Origin: Condylostoma magnum | Taxonomy: Eukaryota; Ciliophora; Heterotrichea; Heterotrichida; Condylostomatidae | Direction of reading: 5' to 3' | Assembly: GCA_920105805.1 (NCBI GenBank) | Contig: CAKKTI010000050.1 | Span: 18,301 to 82,300 of the forward strand | DNA: 64,000 nt | Shown: in pieces, positions 24,601 to 37,847 of the stretch | Numbering within the stretch: position 1 is the first letter of the stretch | How the letters are laid out: every line of letters starts with the position of its first letter | The notes under the pieces: model-generated | Seen by the model: the letters and a program-made list of their open reading frames with translations, nothing else | Told to the model about the DNA's origin: nothing | Databases searched by the model: none | Program-made: the position numbers and the translations under genes

Positions 24601-27600
24601 GACTAACTCTGATTCAAAGGACAGAATTATAGCTTCTTTTGAAGCATAATTCTCATAAAGATCACAATTTATAATATATGAAGTACTTAATTTATTCCCT
24701 AGCAGATAGAGAATACTTCCTTAACCTTTACTAGTATTTTTGTAAAGCTCAGTGTTTTTTATTATTACTTAAGAATCTTATTCCACGTATATTAATCCAC
24801 GACTATTTTATACTTAATTTTCGTATAATTAACATTAATTACAGGTTAAAGTCGATTAGCTTCCAACTTGCATTATAAATCCATTTGTATCCTCAGTTTG
24901 TATATTCTTTCTGATTATTGTTCCATTCAATTAAATATTTGAATCAAATTACGGTACAATTAGAACTGTAGTTTCTGTATATTCTATGATAGAAGATTGA
25001 TCAACTACTTGGCATCCCTGGCAATTTATTATAAATGATTTGTTTTCTAATATTTACAGATTTTCTAGCCTTAAAATAGGCACAGAGCTTCAACTTACTA
25101 ATGAAAAGATAGATAAGCCTGTGTTGGATTTAAATACAGAATTCTTCACTGTGATTTCAACTTCAGAATCCGTCATCACTATAGCTTAACCTATCATATT
25201 ATTTTAAAATATACTATCTTCTATTGTTATTGTGGCTTTAAAACTAGCTATAGAAATCATACTGGCTTTAGCCTCATTCTCTTCTATAAGACAATTAGAA
25301 ATTATACTTTCCTCATGAGTATATATAGTTGATCCAATTTCTAAGAATAAATGGCTTCCTTCTCCTTTGTTTTTGATAATTTGTGAATTAATGATATTTA
25401 TCTTTACTTTTTCTTCATCTACATATTTTCTTCTTATGTCAATCATAACTCCCTAAAATTCGTTTCTTATCCATTAAGTGTTTTTTAAGAATATTATTTA
25501 TTCTCCACGATTTTCTTCAAATTTCATAATAAAACTTGCAGCTTGCCCCCTTTCTGGTGTTTGATTATTAATAAATTAGCTATCGATGATGGAAAGGGAT
25601 TATACATCCTCAAGCTAAAATACACTGTTTAAAAATCCGACATTGCCTTCAAAGTGTGAATTGCATATTTGAACTTTTAGTGTAATACCTTCATAGCTCT
25701 CTAGTAAAATTGTTCCAGTGTTATTGAGATTGTTACTTTTAACTGATTTCATTGTGAGGTTATTTAAAATTATTTCGTTATCTGACTAGATTGATATAGC
25801 AGATCCTTTGATACTGCCTTCATTTTGTAAGTTTTCAATAGAGCAATTTTTGAATTGCATTTAATTGCGTACTTATATTACTCAAACGGCACCTTGATTT
25901 AGCTAATTTAAAACAATATTCTAGATGTGTAGCTAATTCACAATAATATCATAGGAATTAAACAAATAAATCAGCTAGGCTTATTCTTTAATATAATATT
26001 TTTCATCATCTAATTAAAGTAAACCAGAGCTTTATTCGTCATTATTGAATAGTTCTATAATCGTATTCAGTCCAAATTTCTAGTCAATCAAATCGAGTTT
26101 ATTGTTCGTAATACTAATATCATGCATTAGAATATTATTAGAAAACTTAGCATAAATAAAAGCCGATTTTACTAAGGAATCTTTAATAACAACATTGCTT
26201 ATCCTTAATTATCGCTTATTATATAATTACCATATTTCTTCATTATTCTAAGTAGCTTTTTATTCTTCTCCTATATCATTTGCAGCTGTCGCCTCGTCTT
26301 TATTTATGAAAGTAAAAATAGATCATTCAGAAGCATAGCAGTTTTCTATTGTAAGTTTATCAATTAGTACATTAATTGTATATGACATATCATTTATAAG
26401 GAAAAATACATTTTAGTTTCCATAAGTATTAGAAATTTTGACATTGTAGATTGCTAGATGGAAAAGGTTAAAAACTTAAGTTTAACCTATATATAGATCC
26501 GGAATAATTTCATCTCAATCAAATAGCAGTATCTACTAAGAGCAAATAATCTTATCAAATGTTAAGTTTTTAAAAATTGTTTACATACTACTTTTTATGT
26601 ATACTAGATTTCCAAAGATTCTTGACTATCCAAGGTGCCAACTGATATTATTATAGAACTCACAATTCTATATCTTAACAGAGTAAGCATAAGCTGCATA
26701 AATTAAACCTCCTTGCTATTTTTAATTATCTAGACTTAATTATCATCCGTTGTTTAGTAGTTCAAATGTCGAGTTTTCTATTAATAGCGTGCTTTCTAAT
26801 CGAATGGATTCATCATCTTCAACATCAGGTGATAAGATCAGGAGAGCCAAAGAAAATGCTATATTTGAAAATTTACAGTTTTCAATAATAATGTTGTATT
26901 ATATTTAAGTTGTTAAGAATAAATTATACATCTGCCTCATATTTCTTACTTCAATATTATGAAATTAGATATCACAAACTGACTCTACTGTAAACATTGC
27001 TACATTATTAAATTAAACACATCTCTCACTATAACTAGGGCAATAGTTTAGTCAAGATCCATCATCCAGTTAAACTAATTAGTGATTTGATCCATCTATT
27101 ATCAAGTTTCTCATAACAAATTATTCATTTATTAATATAGGAGAATTGGATTCATTATCATATATCAATCTTGGTCTACTACTTTAGTCTAATTCTTAGC
27201 AAGTAATTTTATTATTGTCATCCTTTTAACAATCGGCTCCAATTATTTCTAATTAAAAAGGAATTCAAAACCTAAAGTCATTGTCTTTATCATAACTTTA
27301 TTATGTAATCCTATAATCCCCGGGTAATAGATAAATTATATAGTGCTATTTCTCTTTATCACTTGAACTATCTTCACCAGTTGAGCTATCTTCATCACTT
27401 GAGCTATCTTCATCAGTTGAGCTTTCTTCAGTGAACACGATATTAGAAGATATTTTTTGTATTTCGGCTATTTCATAAAACAATTCATAAAGATCATTTA
27501 AAGGGTAATCAAATGATCCATTTTTTACATCATTTTACGTGTGTTAAGAAATATACCATATTTTTGGATTTGTTTTTGAGTATTCACCTATATAGCAAAT

Positions 27601-28800
27601 CTCTCCAATATCTTCAATTCCATAATTTTCTATTTCATAAATACATGTATCAATACACTAACTTTCATATAAGTAATATCCTTAATCACATTAAAGACAT
27701 TTAGAGTCTATACACATTAAGCAGTTAGATACATTATCAATGTTTTAAATACAATTTCCTAAAGAATAAGCACAATTTTGAGTATTACATTCTGAATTAC
27801 AATAAGAGGAATCGTTTAAAAAATCGTTATCCAATCAATACTCTTGGCAAGTCCCATTACTTGAGCCACCAACACCAGCACCAGGGTCAATACTAGCTTC
27901 AGATTTACAAGCATTAAAATCTATTGGTCATATTTCAAGTAAATCCATAAAGTAAGCAAATTCCCTTTTCAACTAGTTCTGGCAAGATCATTCCCCATAT
28001 CTACAATACTTGCTCATACAGCTCCAATCGCAATCTTCACATTCACAACCCTCCTGAAAAATACAAGTTGAACCATTAGAATAACACTCCTGGCACTCTC
28101 AATAACAAATATCACTATTTTCCATAGAAAAAGTACATTGAGGGGCACATCTACACCCAATCCCTTAGCACTCTTCATTATCACAAGCATCTCAGCATTT
28201 TAGATCATCATTAATCATTTCTTGTAAGCAAAGTGGATGTTGGTCACACTTTGGTTAATCTTAGCAGTTTGAGCTATAATCACATTCTTCAGTATAGCAA
28301 TTTTTATAGCAATCATCAGAAAAATAATCTTCATAGCTACAACCCTCAGAGCAGTAGCCTTGGTTATATAAGCCATTCTGAAAATAGCAAATTTAAGACT
28401 AACACTTAGGACAAAGTGACGGGTTATCTATGTTTCTATCCAGAGACTCAATATAACAGCCAGAAGCACAATAGCCGCAGTCCCCTCCGTCAAATCCGCA
28501 TTCTGGGTGATCACATTCTATATAGGAATTACCTTATTCACAGATTCCATTGCCTAGCTGAGTTATAAGGCAAAGTTGATGGGAAAGTTGGCAGTCTAAA
28601 GCACAATCTGATTACCAGAAATTTGGAGGATTTTCATCAGAATCTGCACCATCAAAGCCGCATACCTAAGACATACAGTTTATATTGCAAATACCGTCTC
28701 CTTTCTGTATAGAACTTACAGCTGTAGAAGGACATAACGTAGGATGGCATGGTATTTGACTATTTGAGGGAAGTATTAAGAGAATTATCAAGAATTCCAT
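21601..28800 (-). CDS. giant receptor-like membrane protein: LNR/Cys-rich, beta-helix repeats, multi-TM C-terminus
   Basis: About 2,400 residues in one uninterrupted frame. Order: short signal peptide (MEFLIILLILP); two Lin-12/Notch-type repeats (GDGICN...CGFDG and GNGICE...CGFDGGDC, about 30-110); a long Cys-rich region to about 440; an acidic Ser/Asp/Glu repeat (near 460-480); about 1,300 residues of N/I/S-rich repeats typical of a right-handed parallel beta-helix (about 500-1,800); a GCC2/ephrin-like Cys-rich segment (CKYCEKGTYS, then GYWRTS, CPLPEACTG, CSECPG); then about seven membrane helices (about 1,960-2,330) and a short cytosolic tail. This matches the large surface-receptor-like families of ciliates; ligand unknown. 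The end is set at TAG-TAG (21598-21603); the TGA at 21562 overlaps the GRASP ATG. Confidence 0.82.
27358..27420 (-). repeat. acidic Ser/Asp/Glu-coding 18-bp repeats
   Basis: Imperfect 18-bp units related to ttgagctatcttcatcac code for EDSST/EDSSS-type hexapeptides within the giant membrane protein, between the Cys-rich region and the beta-helix region. Probably a flexible acidic, phosphorylatable linker. Confidence 0.7.
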
Positions 28801-28854
28801 AATTTTATATGAAAGTTAATAGGAAGTTTATGAGACTGTATTGATAATTTTAGG

Positions 28855-30183
28855 TCAGTCTCTAATTAGAGGGACTTTTATAGATTTAAACATACTTTAC
28901 CTAACTATAATCTTCATACTAATTTTGTCTCGATACATAAAATCAGATGAAATCATTGCCCTTTTAACATTTCTAAACTTGATAAATGCAGAAAGGGCCA
29001 TCATCAACAATATAGAATTAATAGTAATCAACTCCATGTAAAAAGACTCCACCTCTGATATAACAATTCCTACATAGAAGGAAGCTAAACCAGATAAGGA
29101 ATAATGCCAATTTATACTCTTAAGATGATCATTTTTTAGCTCTTGTAGTAACCAAATAACTATCAGTGATAAATAATTTGAGTAGAATCCCTTAATAGAC
29201 ATAAAAAGACATCCTAAAGTAATATTAAACCAATTAGGAGTAGGCACTTCAATAACGATTCAAAATATAACTAAGCCTAAGCCCTATAAGGTTATGAATG
29301 ATATCAAAATAAAGTTCATTCTACTGTGCTTATACGTAAAGTAAAAACAAGCCCCTGCTAGTTAACTTCCAATAAAGGATAATAGAAAGTAAAAGAAGAA
29401 TCATATTCTATTATCAGGATTATGTTGAATATCAAGAATTTAGCTTCCTACCCAATAAAAACTAGCCAAATCAGCCTATTAAAGTAGTCCAATAGTTAAA
29501 ATATCTACATTCGTATATTTCCTATTGAAGACTTTATATTTTTCCGTAATAAAGTCACTTCCAATAAAACTGCATTTGATTGATTTCACAAATAATGAAG
29601 GAATGATTAAGGGTATCTGTACAATTATACTCCAGGTCAACAATTCCTTACAAAAATTAAAATCTTTTTGAATTTAAACTATTAAAATCAAAGTCAATAC
29701 TAATGTTCCTCCAAAAAAGGTCACAAAATAAATTCGTCCTAAATGTTCTCTTCTATTTTTTCTAGATATAAAAAATCCTATGTAACTTAAAATCAAACTG
29801 GTGCAAATATAAGTGCAATAGGATTCAATGCCAATCAGTATAAAGATTCATATTGAGAGACTTGATTTTATATCATCAAAGGGTAGTTAAACTATCACAA
29901 TTAACACTATTAGGGCATTTAAGGTATTCAAGGCAATTATCAAGATTTTTTCTCCTAATCGGTTAAGCAAAAACTTTATAGTGATTCCAGAAGCAGTCAT
30001 CCCAGCTGAAAATGATATAAAAAAGTATAAAAGAGCTTGCTTATCTGGCTGCAAGAATATTTATATGAGTATTACTGCTATAAGAGATTAAAGCACAAAA
30101 TAGTGTCCAGTTGTTAGTATTAGTAGTAAAATAGCTGAGTAATTCTTACTGTTTTATCTTCATTCTGGCAGTGATGCAAGCAT
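28855..30183 (-). CDS. polytopic membrane protein, MFS-like (about 12 TM)
   Basis: 442 residues with about twelve hydrophobic helices and short loops. The arrangement and length suit a major-facilitator-type transporter, but no signature (no GxLaDrxGrr loop, no sugar-transporter motif) was seen, so substrate and family are open. Trp residues are often TGA (SLSIWIFIL, VIFWIVIE). The C-terminal cytosolic tail is basic (KFRNVKRAM). It ends at TGA 28855-28857, 54 nt before the ATG of the giant membrane protein. Divergent from the calcium-channel gene, with 188 nt between start codons. Confidence 0.7.
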
Positions 30184-30371
30184 TAAATATATATGGAAGT
30201 ATTTAAATCAACTAAAAATGTTTTAAGCTGGCTATCGTAGTTTTAGTAGATATTAAGATTATAGCACCTTTGTTTATCAAAATTTTTAATTATTAAGATA
30301 ATATAATTTTCCTATTCATACATTGATACAAAGTACTATAAGATTGCATCTTAACTATTTAAAATATTAAA

Positions 30372-33300
30372 ATGAACAAGGATATGATATCAAGAGTTAA
30401 CATTGATCTAGAAACCCTATACAAGCAGTAATTATGATTAAACAACAGTGAAATAGGCTAAACCCTATAACTATAAAAATCTCCATATACAAAAGATAAC
30501 TATGCTTAAAACTCTTTATTATTCTTAACAACTAATCATTGGCTTCGTCATAGAATTATAAAATTAGTATTCAATCCTATATTTGACTTCTTTATTCTAA
30601 TATGCATTGTATCAAACTGCGCAGTTTTAATAATTGATCCAGATGTTAAACACCAATGATCCTAAATATCAGAGGTTATTTTCTTAATAATTTTCACAAC
30701 TGAAATATTACTAAAAGTAATTGCAATGGGATTCATTTGCTCTAAGTTCTCTTATTTGAGAGATCATTGGAATTAGATAGACTTTATCATAATTTTGATA
30801 GGATGATATGGATTTCTTAGTTTTGGTACTAATGTGAATACAATTAGACTGATTAGAATTCTTAGATTTTTAAAAACAGTAAATAACATACAAGAGTTAA
30901 AAACCTTAGTGATTACGATTATTACATCAATTCCTTAGTTCCTTGATATTTTACTACTTTTCTTCCTATGGTTAGTGTTCTTTGGCTTAATTGGAGTTTA
31001 AATGTATGCTGGGAAGTTTAGTTAAAAGTGCTTCAATGCTGATGGGATTGAGTAAAGTAATTTCTGTTCAATAGAAGAAGACTGTAACTCATAGTTCTTG
31101 CCTTGTTGAGCTTATACAAAGTGTTCTAAGGATGAGCATTGTTCTCATGCAAAAAGCAACCCTAACAGTAATTTAACATCATTTGATGATATTTTTCACG
31201 CTTGACTGACTATTTTTATTGCTGTAACATTAGAAGGATGATCGGATGTTATGTATATAGGAAGAGATACAACAGGTCTTATTATTTTTAATGATTTGTA
31301 CTTTATTATCATAGTATTTTTTGGGTCTATTATTCTAATGAATCTGATAATAGCTGTTATTTACTTTAGATTCAAGGAGGCTATGGAAACTAAGTAATAA
31401 GAGTATATTATTGGTAGTTTAAAGTTAAGTACTTAGGAGTAATAAATAGCTAGTTCAAACTAATTGTTTAGATGAATTTTGATTGTAAGGTAAAAATGCT
31501 ATTAGATTTGCATAAGCTAAAAGTTTAATTAACTTATGATTATTGTTATTATTATCAATACAGTTGCTATGTCTACAGAGCATTATCCAGAAAATTAGTA
31601 TCATAAAAGCACCTTAGAAATAATCAATTTAATCATAGTAGGAATATTTATCATAGAAATGATTATAAAAGTAATAGGATTAGGCCTTTTTTAGTATTTG
31701 AAAGAATAATCTAACATTTTCGACTGTTTTTTAGTATTTTCAGGTATAACTGAAATAATCTTACAAGTTGCCGATACATAGTAAATGCAATGAGCTGTGA
31801 TGCTTAGAACTTTCAGATTACTAAGAATATTTAAACTAGCAAGACAATGAGTCTAGCTTAGATTTCTTATTATGAAATTGATAATTAGTTTAAGAGCAAT
31901 CGCATATTTAGGATTACTTTGCATACTTTTTATTCTAATTTATGCTTTAATAGGAATGAGGATTTTTGGAGGCAAAATGGGTGCTTCTAGGGCCCATTTT
32001 GATAACTTGTATTGGTCTATGGTTACAATATTTTAAGTTATAACCGGAGAAAACTGAAATGAGATTCTATATACAGCTTATGATAATATAGGTTGGATAT
32101 CCATAATTTACTTTCTAAGCTTAGTTTGATTAGGAAATTTTATGATTTTTAATATATTTGTTGCTATTTTACTTGAACAGTTTGGTTAAAGTGATAAAGG
32201 AAGTAAAAAATCAGATATATGGGAAAATTAATCTAATACAACACTAGATGCAAGTTTGTCTAATAATAATTGTGAGAAAAGAAGGGATAAAATATTATAA
32301 AGATTATAGACTAAATACACTGTAAAATAGTCAAAGTTATAAGGCACTACAATGCTAAGTTTTAATCAATTTCATCCTTTTAGACTGTGACTTTATAAAG
32401 TGACTAAAAATCCTTACTTTTTGAATTTCATTTTCCTTTTGGATATACTCTCTTGCTTTGTGCTAACTTTAGATGAACCTAATAAAAGTGATTACTAGGA
32501 CTAAATATTGCTTAATACTAGTGTTATAATACTCATTATTTATATAATTGAAATACTTATAAAAGTCACAACCTTTGGATTGTGTTAATATGAAAACTCT
32601 TATCTTCGGGATAAATGAAATATTATAGATTTAATTATTGTAGCAATTATGATCTTAGATATATTTATCTAAATATTCTCACCAGAGGATTAAATACAGA
32701 CAATCAAAGTATTTAAAATTCTTAGAGCATTAAGACCATTAAGACTTATATCACGTGCTGAAAATATAAAGAAAGTTGTTTTATCACTAGTAAATGTAAT
32801 CCCTGATTTAATATAAATAACACTGATATGCTCCTTATTTTATATCAATTTTGGTATAATAGGAGTAATATTATTCAAAGGCTCTTTTTACTAATGTACA
32901 GATCCATCAATCAAATATCAAAAAGACTGCATAGGTCGTTTTTTTAATTAAAGCAGTATTGAAAAACGTGAATGATACAATAGCACTAGCAACTTTGATA
33001 ATATTTTCAACTCTATATAAATTTTGATGGAAATAATATCCCTAGAAATGTGGCCAGATTATATGATTTAATCAGTAGACTCAGTTAAACCCGGAATAGC
33101 CCCATAAAGAGAAAATAGGCCATTAGTTTCCCTTTATTACATTTCATTCATATTTCTAATGAGTTTTATAATGCTCAATATGTACTTAAGTGTAGTCACT
33201 TAAAAATTCAATGAGATCAAATTGGAATTAGATGGTACTTATTTTTTATCAAAAGAATAAAGAAAATGAATAAGGGTTCAGAAATTATTGGTAAAAGCTA

Positions 33301-34586
33301 ACCCGAGAAAGTGATTTAAGCCTTAAATACAAAATCAGTTCAGAAGAAAGCTTTATCACCTTATAACTAAGCCGTACGTCGACAACTTTATCATGATTTG
33401 TATAGCTTTAAATGTGCTTATAATGGGATTTTACAGCAATGATATGTCATAAGATCTAGAGAACTTTATAAATATTTCAAATTAGTTGTTCTTGATAGTT
33501 TACTCGATAGAGTTTATTGTAAAATTTATAGGCTTTGGTCCTAAAATTTACTTTTACAACAGCTGGAATAAGTTTGACTTTATAATACTTATTTTAACAT
33601 ATCTATCACTTATTGAATCTGATTACTTTATAATAGATCCTCTACTCTTTAAATCTTTAAAAGTTGTCAGAGTGTTAAGAATAATTAGAATAATGCCAGG
33701 AATCCATAAAATTATAAGAACACTGAGAAAGTCTATATATGCCTTATTCACAGTAGGATCCTTCCTCTTCCTTCTATTTTTCATATATTCCGTTGCTGGA
33801 ATGTATTTATTCGGATAGCTTCGTCATAAGACGTATATAAACAATCACACAAACTTTGAGAACTTTTACAATTCCTTCATATCAATTCTAAAATGCTCAA
33901 CGGGAGAAAATTGGAATGGAATTATGCAAGAATCGACTGGTTAGAATTGTAAAGGAAGTATAGAAGAGTGTGGAAATCCTGCTTATTCTTACATATTCTG
34001 ATTTTCCTTCTAAAACTTCTTTAATATCATTATAATGAATATTTTTGTGGCCATTATACTAGAGAGCTATGAAGATAAACGGTTTAAATATGATGAAATT
34101 ACCTAAAAAGATATAAATGAATTTTTAAGGGTTTGACGAATTTTTGCACCCAATGGAGAAACTTTAATCCCTGCAAAATATATAGGAACAATACTAGCAG
34201 AGCTTCCTCCTCCTTTAGGATGTGATGTATCAGTAATAAGTAATTTTGTATAAATGATCAAATACTTTAACATTCCTCATCATAATGGATAAATACATTT
34301 TGCTAGGCTACTCTGAAAACTGGCCAGTCTTTCTATGGAAGCCAATCTGAAAATATCTCCGAGTTGTTCAATGATGAAAAATGTTATAAAAAAATTCAGA
34401 AAAAAGTATAGAGATATAAAAGTGTTAAGTTAAAAGGACTTAAGTTCTGTATATGAAAATAAAAATGATGATAGCCTTCATCGTTTTTATGCAGCATGAA
34501 TTATTATAAGATTTATAAGAAAACATAAAATGAGAAGAAAGCTTTTAGAAGACTTGCATAGTTTGAATAATACCACTATTAACTGA
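30372..34586 (+). CDS. four-domain voltage-gated calcium channel (CaV-type) alpha subunit
   Basis: 1,404 residues, no intron. Four six-helix domains, each with an Arg-rich S4 (for example IRLIRILRFLK in I, ILRALRPLRLI in III, VVRVLRIIRIM in IV). Pore loops read TLEGW (Trp near 290), TGENW (562), SLEMW (894) and TGENW (1181), giving an E/E/E/E filter as in Ca channels. After domain IV comes the CaV EF-hand/pre-IQ region (WRIFAPNGETLIP, ELPPPLG) and a basic IQ-like helix near 1375. In ciliates such channels sit in the ciliary membrane and drive reversal of beating. The pore Trp residues of domains I and II are TGA (31239, 32055). It ends at TGA, 38 nt from the convergent LETM1 stop. Confidence 0.93.
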
Positions 34587-34624
34587 CAAGCATAAAACAC
34601 ATTTCGATATTCTAAAATTACTTT

Positions 34625-35974
34625 TCAACTAGGACGCTGCGGGCCTTGACCCTCATCATTCTTTGCAGCTTCTTTTAACTGTTCTACTAAATTCTCAACT
34701 CTATCATGCTCTTCCATTAATATTTTCTGATCTAAAATGTCCTCAAGCTCTTATAGCATTTCTTCTCTTTCCTCCTCTTTCAACTCAACCAATTCTTATT
34801 CCTCTAACTTTTAAATCATTTCTAGCATTTCCCCCTTATCATAATCCATAATTCTTTCTATACTCTCCTCAGCAATTTCCTGCCTGTCCTCCGCTGTCTA
34901 CTCTGACATTTCCTCAGTCACCTCCGCTACTTCTTGCGTATATATAAAATCTTCCAAATATCCAAAGACTTATGGATAAATCAAAGTTTCTCTGGTAGTT
35001 GGCCCAAACTCAGTAGGATGTGTGGAGTACTTCACCCATTTTTTCAACTCACTTAGCATTTGCTTCTCTGAGGAATACTCAGTGTCTATAGCTCTTTCCC
35101 TGCATAGTTATACTAATAGATCAGAAGGTAATTGATCGAAGTTTTCCCTTAAAAGCTTAAGATCATCAGCTTTAACTCTTTAAAACTTTCTGATAAATTG
35201 AATCATTATTATATTTCTTCTGATTTAAGCCAATGGGAAGATTTTAGGATTGTATAGTTTTGGTATTTTTAAAGGAGTGTAGGATAGTAGTCGACTTAAG
35301 GGTGTTACTATTATTTTATTAAATGTTTTAAATCCAGTCCAAGGCTCAATGAACATTACTTTAGATAAGCTTAACAGTGTGTCTCCGTCCATCTGTCCAA
35401 TTCTTAAATGCTTTTATATCAAATCTTACCTTTCCAGCATAAAATCCCTTGTAATCAGCGTAGGTCTCTGTCTCACCTCCTCATACAGTTAAATGATTTC
35501 CTCATCTTACACATCCTTCAATCTTTCCAGCATAAACCTATGAATTCTATCAGCATTTAGTGCTCTTTAAGCCAATAACAGCTGATTATTCTCCTCCTAT
35601 TTAGATTTACTAACAAAGGTAGTAGGAATCATATTAGGAAAGATATACAAAGTAGGAGGCAACAGCAATTCTCCTAATGGAACGAGTATGAAGAAGCTAA
35701 ATGGAATCATTTTTAATAAATCTGAGGAAGTACGTTCCATATCTTTAGTATCTTTTATGCTTGCACTTTCCCCATAGAATGTCACATTGTATTTCTTACG
35801 AGTCATAAACTTAGCATCACTGTATAACAGTTTAAACCCATTTCACGTCTTCCTAGCTTCCTTTTTTATCAAGTTGATCGTTCTAGTCAAAAAAGGGTCT
35901 TATTTAGGAGGAGGTACTGAGCAAAACTATCGCTTTTGTGCAAAAGCCAAATTTCTCTAAGGAAGTCTAAGCAT
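34625..35974 (-). CDS. LETM1-family mitochondrial inner-membrane protein
   Basis: 449 residues. The N-terminus (MLRLPQRNLAFAQKRQFCS) is Arg-rich without acids, a good mitochondrial presequence. The LETM1 core follows: a segment like YKRTRRDLLRL (here MERTSSDLLKM), the single membrane helix (IPFSFFILVPLGELLLP) and FPNMIPTTF near 120, then the ribosome-binding-like helical domain with RELLxxC-type helices. The C-terminus is a Glu-rich coiled coil (about 370-440); no EF-hand was seen. LETM1 proteins act in mitochondrial K+/H+ exchange. It ends at TGA. Its ATG is divergent from the next gene with only 23 nt between start codons. Confidence 0.9.
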
Positions 35975-35997
35975 GTTTTAATGATACGAAAAATAGT

Positions 35998-36663
35998 ATG
36001 AAAATTGTTAATGACTAGGGATATATTGACTATTTACAGCACAAAGCATATCTGCCTATTCCGTTGAGGTCTACTAAAAAGTATTACGGAATAGAAAATA
36101 GTAAAGATTGGTAATTTGTAGCCTAATAGTTATAAGTATATAAGCAAGGGGAAACTTTAACGTAGTTAAAAAGATAGTATTTGTTTAAAACTCACTTGAA
36201 TGCTGATCAGTCGTAATTATCATAATTTATAGAGAAAAATAAGCCTAAATTACCGATTATGCAAATTTAGAGGAAAATCAGGAGATAGGGGTAATCTGAG
36301 AGATACTTAAATCGTCATAAGCTGAAGAATTAAAGGTCTTAATCAGTTTCTGACAGACTAAACTAGTTTACTAAGTCTTGTAGTGATTTTTCATATGAAG
36401 TCAACCAATAGTGGAAAAATGAAACAAGAAGATACAGGAGAATTTAGCAAAGTCTTATCAAATGTGACAAGTTAGTATAAAATGCTATTAAATCTATTCA
36501 TGAGAGAAAATAAGTCTAAACTTAAGATCTACATAAAAGAAGTGTAATGAAAAAAACTTTAAAATAAAGGCAACTCTCACTCAATACAAATGAAGTAAGG
36601 CAGTCATATGCAAGAAAATTAGTTACAAGAGGATTTACTAAAAGTTTGTTAAAGTATTCATAA
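35998..36663 (+). CDS. small basic protein, unknown function
   Basis: 221 residues, strongly basic, Gln/Lys/Arg-rich and helical throughout, with no domain recognised; the N-terminal 40 residues are mixed (MKIVNDQGYIDYLQHKAYLP). It resembles short axoneme- or basal-body-associated proteins only in composition. The stop is placed at TAA 36661, 4 nt before the ATG of the FSP1-like gene. The next in-frame TGA (near 36776) would overlap that gene by about 110 nt, so TAA as stop is much more likely. Confidence 0.6.
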
Positions 36664-36667
36664 AAAA

Positions 36668-37762
36668 ATGAAATATAGGGTTGTAATTATTGGAGGGGGG
36701 TTTACTGGATTAATGATAATAAAAACTCTTCACAGGAAATGCAGTATAACTTTGGTGGATCCAAAAGACTATTTTGAGTTTACTCCGTCAATTTTTAAGA
36801 ACTTAATTTACCCTTAGGAAACTTCTAAATCTATTATTTCTTACAAAGAATTACAAAAAGAATATAAATTTGATTATATCTAAGGACGGGTTGTAGAGCT
36901 GTCTAAAACTGAATTACTTATAAAGGATAATCATGCCACTCAAGTCTTTTACTACGACTTTTGTGCTATTTGTACGGGCTCTAATTATTTTCAACCCATT
37001 AGACCTAATCTTCAGTTTGAATTAAATATTTTAGACAGAAAAGACACATTTTAAATGATAAACGAGTAAATTTAGCTCTGTAATCATATAACAGTACTTG
37101 GATCAGGAGTAATTGCCATTGAAACAGCTTCTCAGTTAGTGTAAAACTTCCCAAATAAAAAAATAAAAATTGTAACTAGATCTAGTAGGTTATTAATAGA
37201 CAAACCTTTACTAGCAGGAAGTATTGCTTCATAGTATTTGGCTTCTAAAGGAGTTAAAATGAAGTTTAATGTAGACATGGACTGCTATTAAATTCCTATG
37301 CATCATTTAGGCTTTAAATGTATGGGAGAATGATCAAATTACGATTTTTTACAGAAGAATTTTAATCAGTGCATTGATGACTCTGGTAAAATCATGGTGA
37401 ATTAGTATTTATAGATGGAAAGTAATATTTTTGCAGGTGGAGATTGTATTAACTCAAAATCAATAAACACAATAATTGATGCACAACAGCATGCTAAAAT
37501 AATATGCTAGAATATGTATGCCTTAATAAGTAATAAAAGACTAGCAAGGTACACTAATATAGAATAATTCACTACTATTAACTGTGGTGATGAGTTCGGG
37601 ATTATTATCTCTAATTAATTCGTGCTTTGAGGCTCATGGGTTATAAGACTAAAAAATATGATAAATATATTAACACTGTAGAATATAACAAATTCAAATA
37701 AGTCTACTTTGATTGACATAATATACAAAACATATTATCTCTTGATTAAATTTAGCAGCTAA
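36668..37762 (+). CDS. FSP1/AIFM2-like NAD(P)H:quinone oxidoreductase (pyridine nucleotide-disulphide fold)
   Basis: About 364 residues. An N-terminal FAD-binding GxGxxG (VVIIGGGFTG), then KDYFEFTPS (typical of NDH-2/FSP1), the ATG-like CAICTGSNY, a second dinucleotide motif VLGSGVIAIETA near 140, and the FAD motif NIFAGGDC near 265. The C-terminal stretch FVLWGSWVIRL aligns by eye with the end of AIFM2/FSP1, with TGA as Trp. These enzymes reduce quinones or feed electrons into membranes. The exact end is unsure: TAG 37679, TAA 37760 (used here) or TGA 37922, which lies inside the next gene. The ATG is 4 nt after the previous gene's TAA. Confidence 0.75.
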
Positions 37763-37847
37763 TCAACTATTTAATACTTTTACATTGTTTCTTATCAATA
37801 TATTACGATTTGTATACTTTTACTTATATAATTACTTCATTTTATAT

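Noticed and set aside
28841-29041. Plus-strand 66-codon hydrophobic ORF.
   Set aside because: Antisense to the polytopic membrane protein; hydrophobic codons read as hydrophobic on the other strand.
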